From positions 1 to 19,846 of the forward strand of contig URRG01000005.1 of NCBI GenBank assembly GCA_900550095.1: a stretch of DNA of 19,846 nucleotides, given 5' to 3'. This stretch comes from an uncultured Oscillospiraceae bacterium (lineage in GTDB: Bacteria > Bacillota > Clostridia > Oscillospirales > Acutalibacteraceae). The notes beneath the pieces are model-generated. The model did no database searches and was not told the DNA's origin. It saw only the letters and a list, made by a program, of their open reading frames with translations. A program made the position numbers and the translations under genes. Positions within the stretch are counted from its first letter, which is position 1, and each line of letters begins with the position of its first letter. Shown here in pieces: positions 8,346 through 14,824 of the stretch.

Positions 8346-8398
8346 GGGGGCTTATACTTAAACTATACCTAATCATTCATCTATATGTTGCTGTATAG

Positions 8399-8434
8399 GC
8401 GTCTTATTTCTGTATGAAATGAGACGCTTTTTTT
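8399..8434 (+). terminator. Intrinsic terminator or attenuator in the leader of the surface-protein gene
   Basis: GCGTCTTATTTC (8399-8410) pairs with GAAATGAGACGC (8416-8427; 12 bp including one G-U) around TGTAT, followed by seven T. It lies downstream of the -10-like boxes and about 140 bases before the surface-protein start. The transcript therefore either ends as a short RNA or must read through. An extra CTATAC/GTATAG pairing (8363-8368 with 8393-8398) precedes the stem. Confidence 0.7.
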
Positions 8435-8551
8435 GAGTGTGAAGTTGAATTCAGCCGGAACGAAAAGGTATTCTTTTTCGGTATGAGGAGGGGATGCTCT
8501 CAGCCTCTGCCGGGTGGGGATGCCTCCGGCTCAACAGCAGGAGGTGAACAT

Positions 8552-8569
8552 ATGAAAGGACGGTTGTGA
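8552..8569 (+). CDS. Five-codon minigene (MKGRL) using the strong ribosome site of the surface-protein gene
   Basis: The only strong Shine-Dalgarno sequence here, AGGAGGTG, is placed 6 bases before an ATG that encodes just MKGRL and a stop. The next ATG, at 8572, starts the signal peptide 2 bases after that stop. The two starts are near-copies: GTGAACAT, then ATGAAAGGAC, then a base, then GTTG, repeated 20 bases apart and so out of frame with each other. It may be a leader for coupled translation or the scar of a small tandem duplication. Confidence 0.35.
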   Translation: MKGRL

Positions 8570-8571
8570 AC

Positions 8572-8694
8572 ATGAAAGGACTGTTGAAAAAGGTAGTTTC
8601 ATTTTCCCTGTCGGCTGTTTTAGCCCTTTCCGTTTTCGGAGGGGTATCGGCGCAGGAGAAGGAAAAACGCCGGCTGAGCTGCAGGAAGGCGTAA
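8572..8694 (+). CDS. Signal-peptide fragment of the surface-protein gene, cut off by a frameshift, 40 aa
   Basis: Begins MKGLLKKVVSFSLSAVLALS and ends its hydrophobic core at FGGVSAQ: a lysine-rich N-region, a hydrophobic helix and a plausible signal-peptidase site after VSA. The frame then runs into a stop at 8692-8694. Restoring one A in the five-A run at 8663-8667 would join it to the frame of the large downstream ORF, giving QEKEKTPAELQEGVN and continuing through the anchor. I read it as the true N-terminus of that gene. Translation depends on coupling to the MKGRL minigene or on weak direct initiation, since no separate ribosome site precedes 8572. Confidence 0.65.
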   Translation: MKGLLKKVVSFSLSAVLALSVFGGVSAQEKEKRRLSCRKA

Positions 8695-8753
8695 ACATCA
8701 TCCGGGAGGGCGCAGCGGACGCTTCTTACACGATCGACGAAGGGAAAGCGGTT

Positions 8754-10631
8754 ATGATAGCCGGTACGGATGAGGAGCCTATCGTATTCGAGGGCTGCAC
8801 CTTCGACCTTTCCGGCGGGACTGTGAAGATCAGCGGGAATCAGGACGGAATCTCTTACAATAACGGCGAAGTGGTCACAAAGCTCTGGATAGGAGAGAAC
8901 GTCACCTTCAATAACTGCGTTTTTGTGGCGGAAAACGGTAAGAAAAGCACCAATGCCGGATATGACGCGGCTATCTACTTTTTCTCCGGCGATATCCGGC
9001 TGAACGGCTGCACCCTGGAAGGAAACGGCTGGGAGGGCCAGTTCCTGGGCCTATACGGCAAATCCGGCAGCGTGACCTTTAAGGATAGCTCCATCAGCGC
9101 CGTGGGGAATACGAACGGCTGGAGCTATGCCATGTATGGAGGAAGCGTGCTGAAGCTGGATCATTCCACTATGACGGCTGTGGACATGAGAACTACCGGC
9201 GGCAATATAAACGCGTTTTATTCCGGCGACAATAAAACGGGGTACGACGCCATATTTATAGAAAACGGCTCCGCCGTGGATTTCCATGACAACAAAGCCG
9301 GCGGCTTTGCTATTAATAATGTAAACATCCACGTGAGCGATTCCGCTGTCAATGTAAGCGACAATTTGGGCAACGCCTGCAACAGCGGCTACTGGATCGT
9401 GGAGGATTCCACGATCACTATGAACGGCAACCGGGGCGGCCACGCCCTTTCCTGCATCGGCTTTGAGATGACGGACACAGTGCTGGATATCCATCATAAC
9501 GGTTATGCGGGCATATACCTCCAGAGCAGGGATTCTTCCTTCACAGGCGGAAAGATCTCCCTGGACTGCAACGGCGAACGGCTTCTGAGCTACAGCGCAG
9601 GGGACGTATGGCTGCAGGGGCATACCTTAACGCTGACGGATTGCGAATCCGTCTGGCTGGGCGGCGTTGGACGGAAAGGCCAGGTGGTGGATAACGGATG
9701 CGCTTCCTTCGTAGCCTATGACCTGAATGAACTGAAAGGGATTGTAAAGAGCGATACGGAGGACGTTCTCACAGGAGTGGAGCTGGATGCCCAGGATTCC
9801 CATACCCTTTTCCTGAATCCGACGCTTTATAACGAGCATGGCGTCCTGTATGCCCGCGGAAATCTGGAGACGATAAGCAGCAGCAATGACGGCGATCTGT
9901 TTGCAGAGTTCGATAAGGCGGATATTATCAATAAGGATACTGCGGTGATCGGCAGCTTGACGACGGCCCAGCTTTCCCATCATAAGTATGACTGGGCGAA
10001 CGGTACGGTGACGGAGCAGGCCGGCGAGACCCATTATGGCGTTATGCAGTATTCCTGCGTGGATTGTGCGAAGTATGCAGGCGCTTATGAAACAGAGCAT
10101 CCTCACAGCGGCTATTGCCAGGAGGTTGCCAGTGTGTATGCTCCTTTGGTGGGTGTGACCTTTGACGCTAATGCCGGCGATGCCACAGTAACTAATATGC
10201 CTGAGGCGCAGACGGCGGTTTCCTATAGCGGTTCAGCTTCTGAGCCGGATTTGATCCCTGTGAGGGATGGATATGAGTTTACAGGTTGGTATACAGATGC
10301 ACAGTGCACTCAGAAGTATGATTTTGCAACAGCTTTAACTGCAAACTGGACAGTTCTCTATGCAGGCTGGCAAGAGGAAACAGAAGAGATTCCGGACGAA
10401 TCCACGCCTTCCGGAGCTCCCGGCGAAGATCCTTCTTCCGGAGCAGAAGGCCCTGCTTCTGAAGCCCCCTTCTCCGGCAGCGAAGAAATCCCCGATGAGT
10501 CTACGCCTTTGGCGCTTCCTACCGGTGAGGCTCCCATCAATCCGGCTTGGATGATAGCTGCAATCCTGCTGGCAGGCGGTTGTGCGGCAGCTGTTGTTCT
10601 TTGCAGGAGGAAGGAAACCAAAACCCGCTGA
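8754..10631 (+). CDS. LPxTG surface protein with beta-helix-type body and an InlB/Flg_new repeat (N-terminus frameshifted away)
   Basis: Encodes 625 residues from the first ATG of the frame, though the frame is open from 8556. The body (about residues 1-330) is rich in short N/G/T/S strands such as VTFNNCVF, IRLNGCTLEGNG and VLDIHHNGYAGI, like right-handed parallel beta-helix adhesins. A segment with CVDC follows. Residues about 466-541 form an InlB_B/Flg_new-type repeat (VTFDANAG, GYEFTGWYTD, YAGW). Next comes a Pro/Glu/Ser spacer holding EEIPDESTP twice. The end is a sortase signal: LPTGE at 588-592, a hydrophobic helix, and CRRKETKTR. The signal peptide is in another frame at 8572-8694. 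The product would be wall-anchored if the frame were intact. As read, this is a disrupted gene, a phase-variable gene, or a sequencing error. The ligand is unknown. Confidence 0.8.
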   Translation: MIAGTDEEPIVFEGCTFDLSGGTVKISGNQDGISYNNGEVVTKLWIGENVTFNNCVFVAENGKKSTNAGYDAAIYFFSGDIRLNGCTLEGNGWEGQFLGLYGKSGSVTFKDSSISAVGNTNGWSYAMYGGSVLKLDHSTMTAVDMRTTGGNINAFYSGDNKTGYDAIFIENGSAVDFHDNKAGGFAINNVNIHVSDSAVNVSDNLGNACNSGYWIVEDSTITMNGNRGGHALSCIGFEMTDTVLDIHHNGYAGIYLQSRDSSFTGGKISLDCNGERLLSYSAGDVWLQGHTLTLTDCESVWLGGVGRKGQVVDNGCASFVAYDLNELKGIVKSDTEDVLTGVELDAQDSHTLFLNPTLYNEHGVLYARGNLETISSSNDGDLFAEFDKADIINKDTAVIGSLTTAQLSHHKYDWANGTVTEQAGETHYGVMQYSCVDCAKYAGAYETEHPHSGYCQEVASVYAPLVGVTFDANAGDATVTNMPEAQTAVSYSGSASEPDLIPVRDGYEFTGWYTDAQCTQKYDFATALTANWTVLYAGWQEETEEIPDESTPSGAPGEDPSSGAEGPASEAPFSGSEEIPDESTPLALPTGEAPINPAWMIAAILLAGGCAAAVVLCRRKETKTR

Positions 10632-10697
10632 CAGAATGCGGAGGAGAAAGTCCTGCTTCTCATGGAGAGACGGCGTACTTCATGAATAACCGGTAAC

Positions 10698-10744
10698 AAA
10701 AGGGATTCTTTTTGCAGGAGGCCTGCGGAAAGAATCCCTTTTTT
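10698..10744 (+). terminator. Intrinsic terminator after the surface-protein gene
   Basis: AAAAGGGATTCTTT (10698-10711) pairs with AAAGAATCCCTTTT (10729-10742), with an inner GCAGG/CCTGC stem, ending in six T. It lies about 65 bases after the stop codon at 10631. Confidence 0.88.
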
Positions 10745-10788
10745 CCGTGGCCGGCATGTGGCCCCGATGCCTTTCCGCCGCTTTTCTC

Positions 10789-10817
10789 TTTACAAACGAA
10801 GGTATTTCTTCTACAAT
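10789..10817 (+). promoter_or_regulatory. Sigma-A promoter for the membrane protein-niaR unit
   Basis: TTTACA (10789-10794), a 17-base spacer, and TACAAT (10812-10817). Transcription should start near 10824, about 42 bases before the GTG at 10866. Confidence 0.72.
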
Positions 10818-10865
10818 ACTTACAGGCCGTCTGCGTAAAAAACGTGACGGCTGGGAAAGGGATGG

Positions 10866-11447
10866 GTGCATGTGAACCGGTATGGAGAAGATTGGCGGTA
10901 TATGATTCCTCCGGGCGAGGAGGGAAAGGCCGGGAAGAAACGATTTGTTTATATAGGTAAGTATTATACGGTTCGTATAGAAAATGAGGAGAGAAAACCG
11001 CTCAAGAGGATGTATGCGGTATACGGTATTCTTTCCGTGATTTGGCTTTTGGGCATCGGGTTTCTCAATCCGCCCGGAAGCCGTCTGGTGTATGTGATGC
11101 TGCCCTATGGCTTTTCCATTCTGTTTGTGTTGTTTGTTCTGCAGAGTGTGGTTTCGATCCTCTTTTCTAAACGGATTATGACCAGAGAGGAATGCGACCA
11201 TTCCTTCCACAGGGCCAGGAAAATGACGGTTCTCACCTTTGTGTTTTCTCTGGTGGCCGCAGGAGGAGAACTGATCTCTATCCTGCAGCGAATGTGGGGA
11301 GAGACTCTTTTATGGACGGAATATGCATTTTTGGCGGGCTGCGCGGCAGAATGCGTTTTGCTGTGGTTTTTTATGCAGCGGCAGAACCGGGTTTCAGAAA
11401 AAATCTGTGAGACATCTGAAAAGCCGGAAAGACCCAAACAGAGGTGA
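10866..11447 (+). CDS. Four-helix membrane protein of unknown function, 193 aa
   Basis: I do not recognise the family. The N-terminus is polar (about residues 1-45) and contains FVYIGKYYTVRIENEE. Four likely membrane helices follow, near 49-68, 75-100, 119-141 and 148-169. The C-terminal tail is charged. The start is a GTG at 10866 with AAAGG five bases before it; a GTG at 10872 is the alternative. The gene has its own promoter and no terminator before niaR, which begins about 70 bases later, so the two are probably co-transcribed. That gives a weak hint of a link to niacin, but the tail and hydrophobic pattern do not resemble a known niacin transporter. Confidence 0.75.
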   Translation: MHVNRYGEDWRYMIPPGEEGKAGKKRFVYIGKYYTVRIENEERKPLKRMYAVYGILSVIWLLGIGFLNPPGSRLVYVMLPYGFSILFVLFVLQSVVSILFSKRIMTREECDHSFHRARKMTVLTFVFSLVAAGGELISILQRMWGETLLWTEYAFLAGCAAECVLLWFFMQRQNRVSEKICETSEKPERPKQR

Positions 11448-11518
11448 GATATGCCTGGAGCGGAAAAGGGAAGGTTTTCCGGGGGTAGGGCAAGAAGTCG
11501 GGAAAGGTTGTGGAATCG

Positions 11519-12073
11519 ATGCACGGCGCACATGGAGCGGATGAGCGGGCAGAGGGGAAGCTGGATACGGCGGAACGGCGCAAGCGGATCCTGGAGCTTC
11601 TGGAGGAGCGGGAGGAGCCTATAAGCGCGGGAGCCATCGCGGCCAGGTTTTCTGTGAGCCGCCAGATCATCGTGGGAGATATAGCCATTCTCCGGGCGGC
11701 GGATTACACGGTCACCGCCACGCCCAGAGGCTATATGCTGGAAAAGGCCCCCTCGGGCCGCAGGGTCTATACCGTCGCCTGCCGCCATACGGAGGAAAAT
11801 CTGGCGGATGAGCTCTATGCGGTGGTGGACAACGGCGGCGGCCTTCTGGATGTGATCGTCGAGCATCCGCTTTACGGGCAGATTTCCGGAAGCCTGCAGA
11901 TTTTTTCCCGGTACGATGCGGACATGTTTATGAAAAAACTGCGGGAAAACAGGGCGAATCCCCTTTCCGCCCTTACGGGAGGCATCCACCTGCATACGCT
12001 TTCCTGCCCTTCTCCGGAGGTGTTCGCACGTGTGCGGAAAGCGCTTTCGGAAAAAGGGATCCTTTTGGAGTGA
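11519..12073 (+). CDS. niaR: Niacin-responsive transcriptional repressor NiaR, 184 aa
   Basis: DNA-binding repressor that senses nicotinic acid or a related pyridine and represses niacin uptake or NAD synthesis genes in Firmicutes. An N-terminal winged helix-turn-helix of the HTH_11 type (RRKRILELLEEREEPISAGA, FSVSRQIIVGDIAILRAADY) is followed by a 3H domain with its conserved histidines: CRHTEENLADELYAVVDNGG, VEHPLYGQI and GGIHLHTLSCP. The frame also allows GTG at 11510, but that leaves only two bases after the AAAGG box, so I prefer ATG 11519. It follows a membrane-protein gene in the same unit and precedes the niacin ECF gene, which has its own promoter with a likely NiaR site. Confidence 0.9.
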   Translation: MHGAHGADERAEGKLDTAERRKRILELLEEREEPISAGAIAARFSVSRQIIVGDIAILRAADYTVTATPRGYMLEKAPSGRRVYTVACRHTEENLADELYAVVDNGGGLLDVIVEHPLYGQISGSLQIFSRYDADMFMKKLRENRANPLSALTGGIHLHTLSCPSPEVFARVRKALSEKGILLE

Positions 12074-12211
12074 TAGACCGCCGGGATGTCTGAAACGGCT
12101 GGAGACACAGCCGCAGGAGCGCAGGAATGCGGGAAGCGGTGAAGCCTCCGCTCGGCCTTTGCGGGAAAGTCTGGTATTGCCGGCGGCGGGAAAGGATATG
12201 GGCGATAGCTG

Positions 12212-12252
12212 TACAGGGCTGGCCGGAACGAGGCCGGCCCTGTATTTCGTTT
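12212..12252 (+). terminator. Intrinsic terminator after niaR
   Basis: TACAGGGCTGGCC (12212-12224) pairs with GGCCGGCCCTGTA (12232-12244), 13 bp with one G-U, followed by TTTCGTTT. It separates niaR from the niacin transporter gene. I see no coding potential in 12074-12548; the open frames there run across this hairpin and the next promoter. Confidence 0.75.
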
Positions 12253-12417
12253 GCGGCTTTGCGCATCCTGAAACGGGAAAAGCTGCGCTGGCCGGAGCCG
12301 AAAGCCGCCGGACACTTGTTTGTACTTCCCTGCCCGGGAGATTTCTATAAAAACGGCGGGAATTCTTCGGACAACGCCGTCACATCGCCGGTCTTTCGAT
12401 TGGAAGGGACGAAAGCC

Positions 12418-12446
12418 TTGACAGCCATGGATGGGAATAGTAGAAT
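12418..12446 (+). promoter_or_regulatory. Sigma-A promoter for the niacin ECF gene
   Basis: Perfect -35 TTGACA (12418-12423), a 17-base spacer, and TAGAAT (12441-12446). Transcription should start near 12453, inside the candidate operator, leaving a leader of about 96 bases. Confidence 0.8.
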
Positions 12447-12449
12447 ATG

Positions 12450-12466
12450 CAGGTGTCAAGACATAT
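12450..12466. promoter_or_regulatory. Candidate NiaR operator at the start of niaX transcription
   Basis: CAGGTGTCAAGACATAT holds the dyad TGTC-AA-GACA (12454-12463) directly after the -10 box. A repressor bound here would block initiation. The half-site resembles my memory of Firmicutes NiaR sites (GTGT/GACA type), but I could not compare it with a position matrix. Confidence 0.5.
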
Positions 12467-12548
12467 ATCCAGTAGGGTATGCTGGATGTGGAAAATAGGA
12501 AAGCCTTTTTGGAAATCCCCACGAAGGCGCATAGCAGGAGGGTATTGC

Positions 12549-13118
12549 ATGAAAAATCGTTCCAGTATGGTGACGCTGACAGTTTCGGCGCTTCTCTGCG
12601 CTGTAGGTATCGTAATCCCTATGTTTTCTCCCTTGAAGATCGTTTTGGAGCCCGCTTCCTTTACGCTGGGAAGCCACGTGGCCCTGTTCATGGCCATGTT
12701 CATTTCCGTGCCGGTGGCAGTGTGCGTCTCCCTGGTGACGACGGCGGGCTTTTTCCTGGGAGGCTTCCCCATTGTGGTGGTCCTGCGGGCTCTGAGCCAG
12801 ATCGTCTTTGTGACCCTTGGGGCCCTGTATCTGCAGAAAAAGGGGGAGACCCTGCGGCGTCCGCTTTCCTGCACTGTGTTCGGCCTTGCGATGGCCGTGG
12901 TCCACGCGGTCATGGAGGTCATTGTGGTCACCTTCTTCTATACCGCGGGCAGCAATATGAGTCAGCTTTACTATGAGCAGGGGTATTTCCTCTCTGTTAT
13001 GGTGCTGGTGGGATTTGGAACGGTTGTCCACAGTATGGTGGATTATGGCATCGCTCTGGCAGTGTGGAAGCCCGTTCAGAAGGTGGCGGGGTATATGCCG
13101 GTGAATGCGAAAGTGTGA
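12549..13118 (+). CDS. niaX: Niacin ECF transporter substrate-binding (S) component, NiaX-like, 189 aa
   Basis: Small membrane protein with about six hydrophobic segments, the S component of an energy-coupling factor vitamin transporter. It would bind the vitamin and rely on the shared EcfA/A'/T module encoded elsewhere. The conserved block VLEPASFTLGSHVALFMAMF and the FFLGGFPIVVVLRALSQ segment match NiaX-type proteins as I remember them. Start: ATG 12549 behind AGGAGGG. Assignment to niacin is supported by the adjacent niaR and by the NiaR-like dyad at its promoter. Another vitamin cannot be excluded by sequence alone. It has its own promoter and terminator. Confidence 0.82.
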   Translation: MKNRSSMVTLTVSALLCAVGIVIPMFSPLKIVLEPASFTLGSHVALFMAMFISVPVAVCVSLVTTAGFFLGGFPIVVVLRALSQIVFVTLGALYLQKKGETLRRPLSCTVFGLAMAVVHAVMEVIVVTFFYTAGSNMSQLYYEQGYFLSVMVLVGFGTVVHSMVDYGIALAVWKPVQKVAGYMPVNAKV

Positions 13119-13133
13119 TAGAAGCAGAAGAAG

Positions 13134-13184
13134 TATATAAAAATGCTGCAGAATACTATTCTGCAGCATTTTTATATATTTTAT
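13134..13184 (+). terminator. Intrinsic terminator after the niacin ECF gene
   Basis: A perfect 21-bp stem (arms 13134-13154 and 13158-13178) with a three-base ACT loop, followed by TTTTATT. The stem ends five bases before the next promoter's -35 box, so the two units are packed back to back. Confidence 0.9.
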
Positions 13185-13211
13185 TGACATGTTGAATAAA
13201 TCAACTATAAT
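13184..13211 (+). promoter_or_regulatory. Perfect-consensus promoter of the five-gene ABC operon, with a dyad in its spacer
   Basis: TTGACA (13184-13189), a 16-base spacer, and TATAAT (13206-13211). The spacer contains GTTGA-ATAAA-TCAAC (13191-13205), an inverted repeat lying exactly between the two boxes. A full-consensus promoter with a spacer dyad suggests strong expression held down by a repressor. Confidence 0.85.
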
Positions 13212-13216
13212 TACAG

Positions 13217-13233
13217 TAGAAATAGTATTTCTA
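13217..13233. promoter_or_regulatory. 17-bp perfect palindrome at the transcription start of the ABC operon
   Basis: TAGAAATA-G-TATTTCTA overlaps the expected start site (about 13218) and ends four bases before the ribosome site GGGAGG. Its position suits an operator. Shape and size fit a small dimeric repressor (GntR/YtrA, PadR or MarR type), but no regulator gene is nearby. Confidence 0.55.
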
Positions 13234-13247
13234 TGGGAGGATTCCGC

Positions 13248-14105
13248 ATGATCAAGCAAAATCTGAAATATATGCTGGGGAGCAGGGATTTTTTTATCGC
13301 CTTCACCTTTGGGATCCTGCTTGTTTTGGGTTCCCTGGCCCTGTCCCTCATTTCCTTCCAGGGGAATCTGGATATAAACCTCTATCCCGCCTGGTACTAT
13401 TTCGGCGTGGACGGCACGGGCCTGGGGACTCCTCTCAATACAGGCTCCATGCGGACAGCTACGACAGCTATAGATATTTTTATCCAGATTTTTTTGCCTT
13501 TTTTAGCTGCAATGGCTTTTGGTTCCTATCATTTTGACACTATGTCTTCCGGCGCGCTGAAAAGCCTCCTTCCCCGGGTGGGCCGCGGGAGGTATTACCG
13601 CAGCGGAGCCTTTACGGCCTTTGCGGGAGGCTTTTTGGTGATCTTTGCCCCCATGCTTCTGGAGCAGCTTGTCCTCTGCGTTGCTTTTCCTATGGAAATT
13701 CCCTATACCATCGGGCGGCCGGGTTATGAGGACAATCACATCCTGGGGGTAGGGGAGGCCATGCAGTGGCTGCAGGTCCGGTTTCCGTACCTGTTCAATT
13801 TCATATACTGCCTGCTTCCCGGCCTTACAGGCGGAGCAGCGGCCCTTTTGTCCTATGCCTGCTCCCTGTATTTCCATAAAAGCAGGTTTCTCACATTGAC
13901 CCAGGCGGCTGTTGTCTGGGCGGTAATGGTCCCCCTTCTGCTGAATCCTTCCGGTTTGGGGCTTCGGCAAACGATATGTTCTTTTTTTGTGCCTGCTCCT
14001 GGATGGGATTTTGCGTGGTGGCTCGGATGCTTCTTTGTTTTTCTGATTGTATGTGCGACGGCTGTGGAGCTGAAAATACGGGTTGCAAAGGATGAGGTGG
14101 AATGA
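13248..14105 (+). CDS. ABC-2-like membrane protein, first gene of the ABC operon, 285 aa
   Basis: About six membrane helices (near residues 15-37, 75-97, 117-143, 190-220, 227-245, 258-278). A cytoplasmic loop, FDTMSSGALKSLLPRVGRGRYYRSG, resembles the E-F-x-x-G-T-x-K coupling loop of ABC-2 permeases. It is presumably a channel-forming subunit for the ATPase encoded three genes later. Start: ATG 13248, seven bases after GGGAGG; the frame also has an ATG at 13233, which would lie inside the operator palindrome and before the ribosome site. The stop codon overlaps the next start (ATGA), so translation is coupled. The family and cargo are not recognised. Confidence 0.8.
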   Translation: MIKQNLKYMLGSRDFFIAFTFGILLVLGSLALSLISFQGNLDINLYPAWYYFGVDGTGLGTPLNTGSMRTATTAIDIFIQIFLPFLAAMAFGSYHFDTMSSGALKSLLPRVGRGRYYRSGAFTAFAGGFLVIFAPMLLEQLVLCVAFPMEIPYTIGRPGYEDNHILGVGEAMQWLQVRFPYLFNFIYCLLPGLTGGAAALLSYACSLYFHKSRFLTLTQAAVVWAVMVPLLLNPSGLGLRQTICSFFVPAPGWDFAWWLGCFFVFLIVCATAVELKIRVAKDEVE

Positions 14106-14809
14106 TCAAAGGATACCTGCAGACCCGGGCGCAGGACGGCCTTTCGCGCCTGATAGCCGCGGCTGTGACAGTATACGTTTGCGCTTGCGCGAACATGACA
14201 GCGGCGGGAATAGAGAGTGCTGAAGATCCCTTTCAGTATATGTTCGTTTCAAATTGGAGCCCTATAACGCTGATGTCTTTCTATATCCCGCTTTTTCTCC
14301 TTTTCCTGTTTTTCCAGCAGAAGGTTTTTCTGGAAGGCTATTACCGCTGCCGGTTTTGCCGCTTCCATGCCCTGTGGAGAGCCAGAGGGGCCGCCCTTGT
14401 GTGGGACTGCCTGCTCTATGAAGCCCTGATGCAGCTTGCTTTTCTTCTCTTCAGCGTTCTTCTGGGAAGATGGAGCGATTACGGCGCTCATATAGGCAGC
14501 ATAGCTTTGAGCGCTGTAGGACAGATGGCTTCCCTTCTTCTCCTTTCCCTCCTGGCTGCCATCCTCTGCGAGTGGCTCCGCAGCGCGTTCGGGGGGATCG
14601 CCCTGGTGTTTGTGGTTGTGGCGGCTGAGTTCTTTCTCTATCATCTGAGGCCGGATTTGCTGTTCTTTTTTCGTGGTTTTTTGGACTATTATGCTGTAGG
14701 GGAGCTTCTGCCGTTGCTGGGGCTGTATGCAGCCGTGGCGGCAGGGCTTCTGTTCCTGGTTTTCGGGTTCCTGCCCGGCAGGGATTCCCTGCAGAAAGAG
14801 AAGGTGTGA
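14102..14809 (+). CDS. Membrane protein, second gene of the ABC operon, 235 aa
   Basis: About six hydrophobic segments, with a Cys/Arg-rich loop QQKVFLEGYYRCRFCRFHALWR after the second helix, at the same place as the basic coupling loop of the first protein. It is likely another permease subunit, although overall similarity to ABC-2 proteins is weak by eye. The ATG overlaps the upstream TGA by the ATGA arrangement, and the next gene begins 15 bases after its stop. It ends in a short charged tail, LQKEKV. Function is inferred from the operon only. Confidence 0.78.
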   Translation: MIKGYLQTRAQDGLSRLIAAAVTVYVCACANMTAAGIESAEDPFQYMFVSNWSPITLMSFYIPLFLLFLFFQQKVFLEGYYRCRFCRFHALWRARGAALVWDCLLYEALMQLAFLLFSVLLGRWSDYGAHIGSIALSAVGQMASLLLLSLLAAILCEWLRSAFGGIALVFVVVAAEFFLYHLRPDLLFFFRGFLDYYAVGELLPLLGLYAAVAAGLLFLVFGFLPGRDSLQKEKV

Positions 14810-14824
14810 AAGGTGGGGGCGAAT

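Noticed and set aside
8660..8672. Programmed -1 ribosomal frameshift site in the surface-protein gene
   Set aside because: The sequence GGAAAAAC lacks a standard X-XXY-YYZ heptamer in the required frame, so slippage at a normal programmed site is unlikely; mutation or phase variation fits better.
12030..12522. Open frames on both strands between niaR and niaX
   Set aside because: They cross the niaR terminator (12212-12252) and the niaX promoter, and have no ribosome sites or recognisable protein features.
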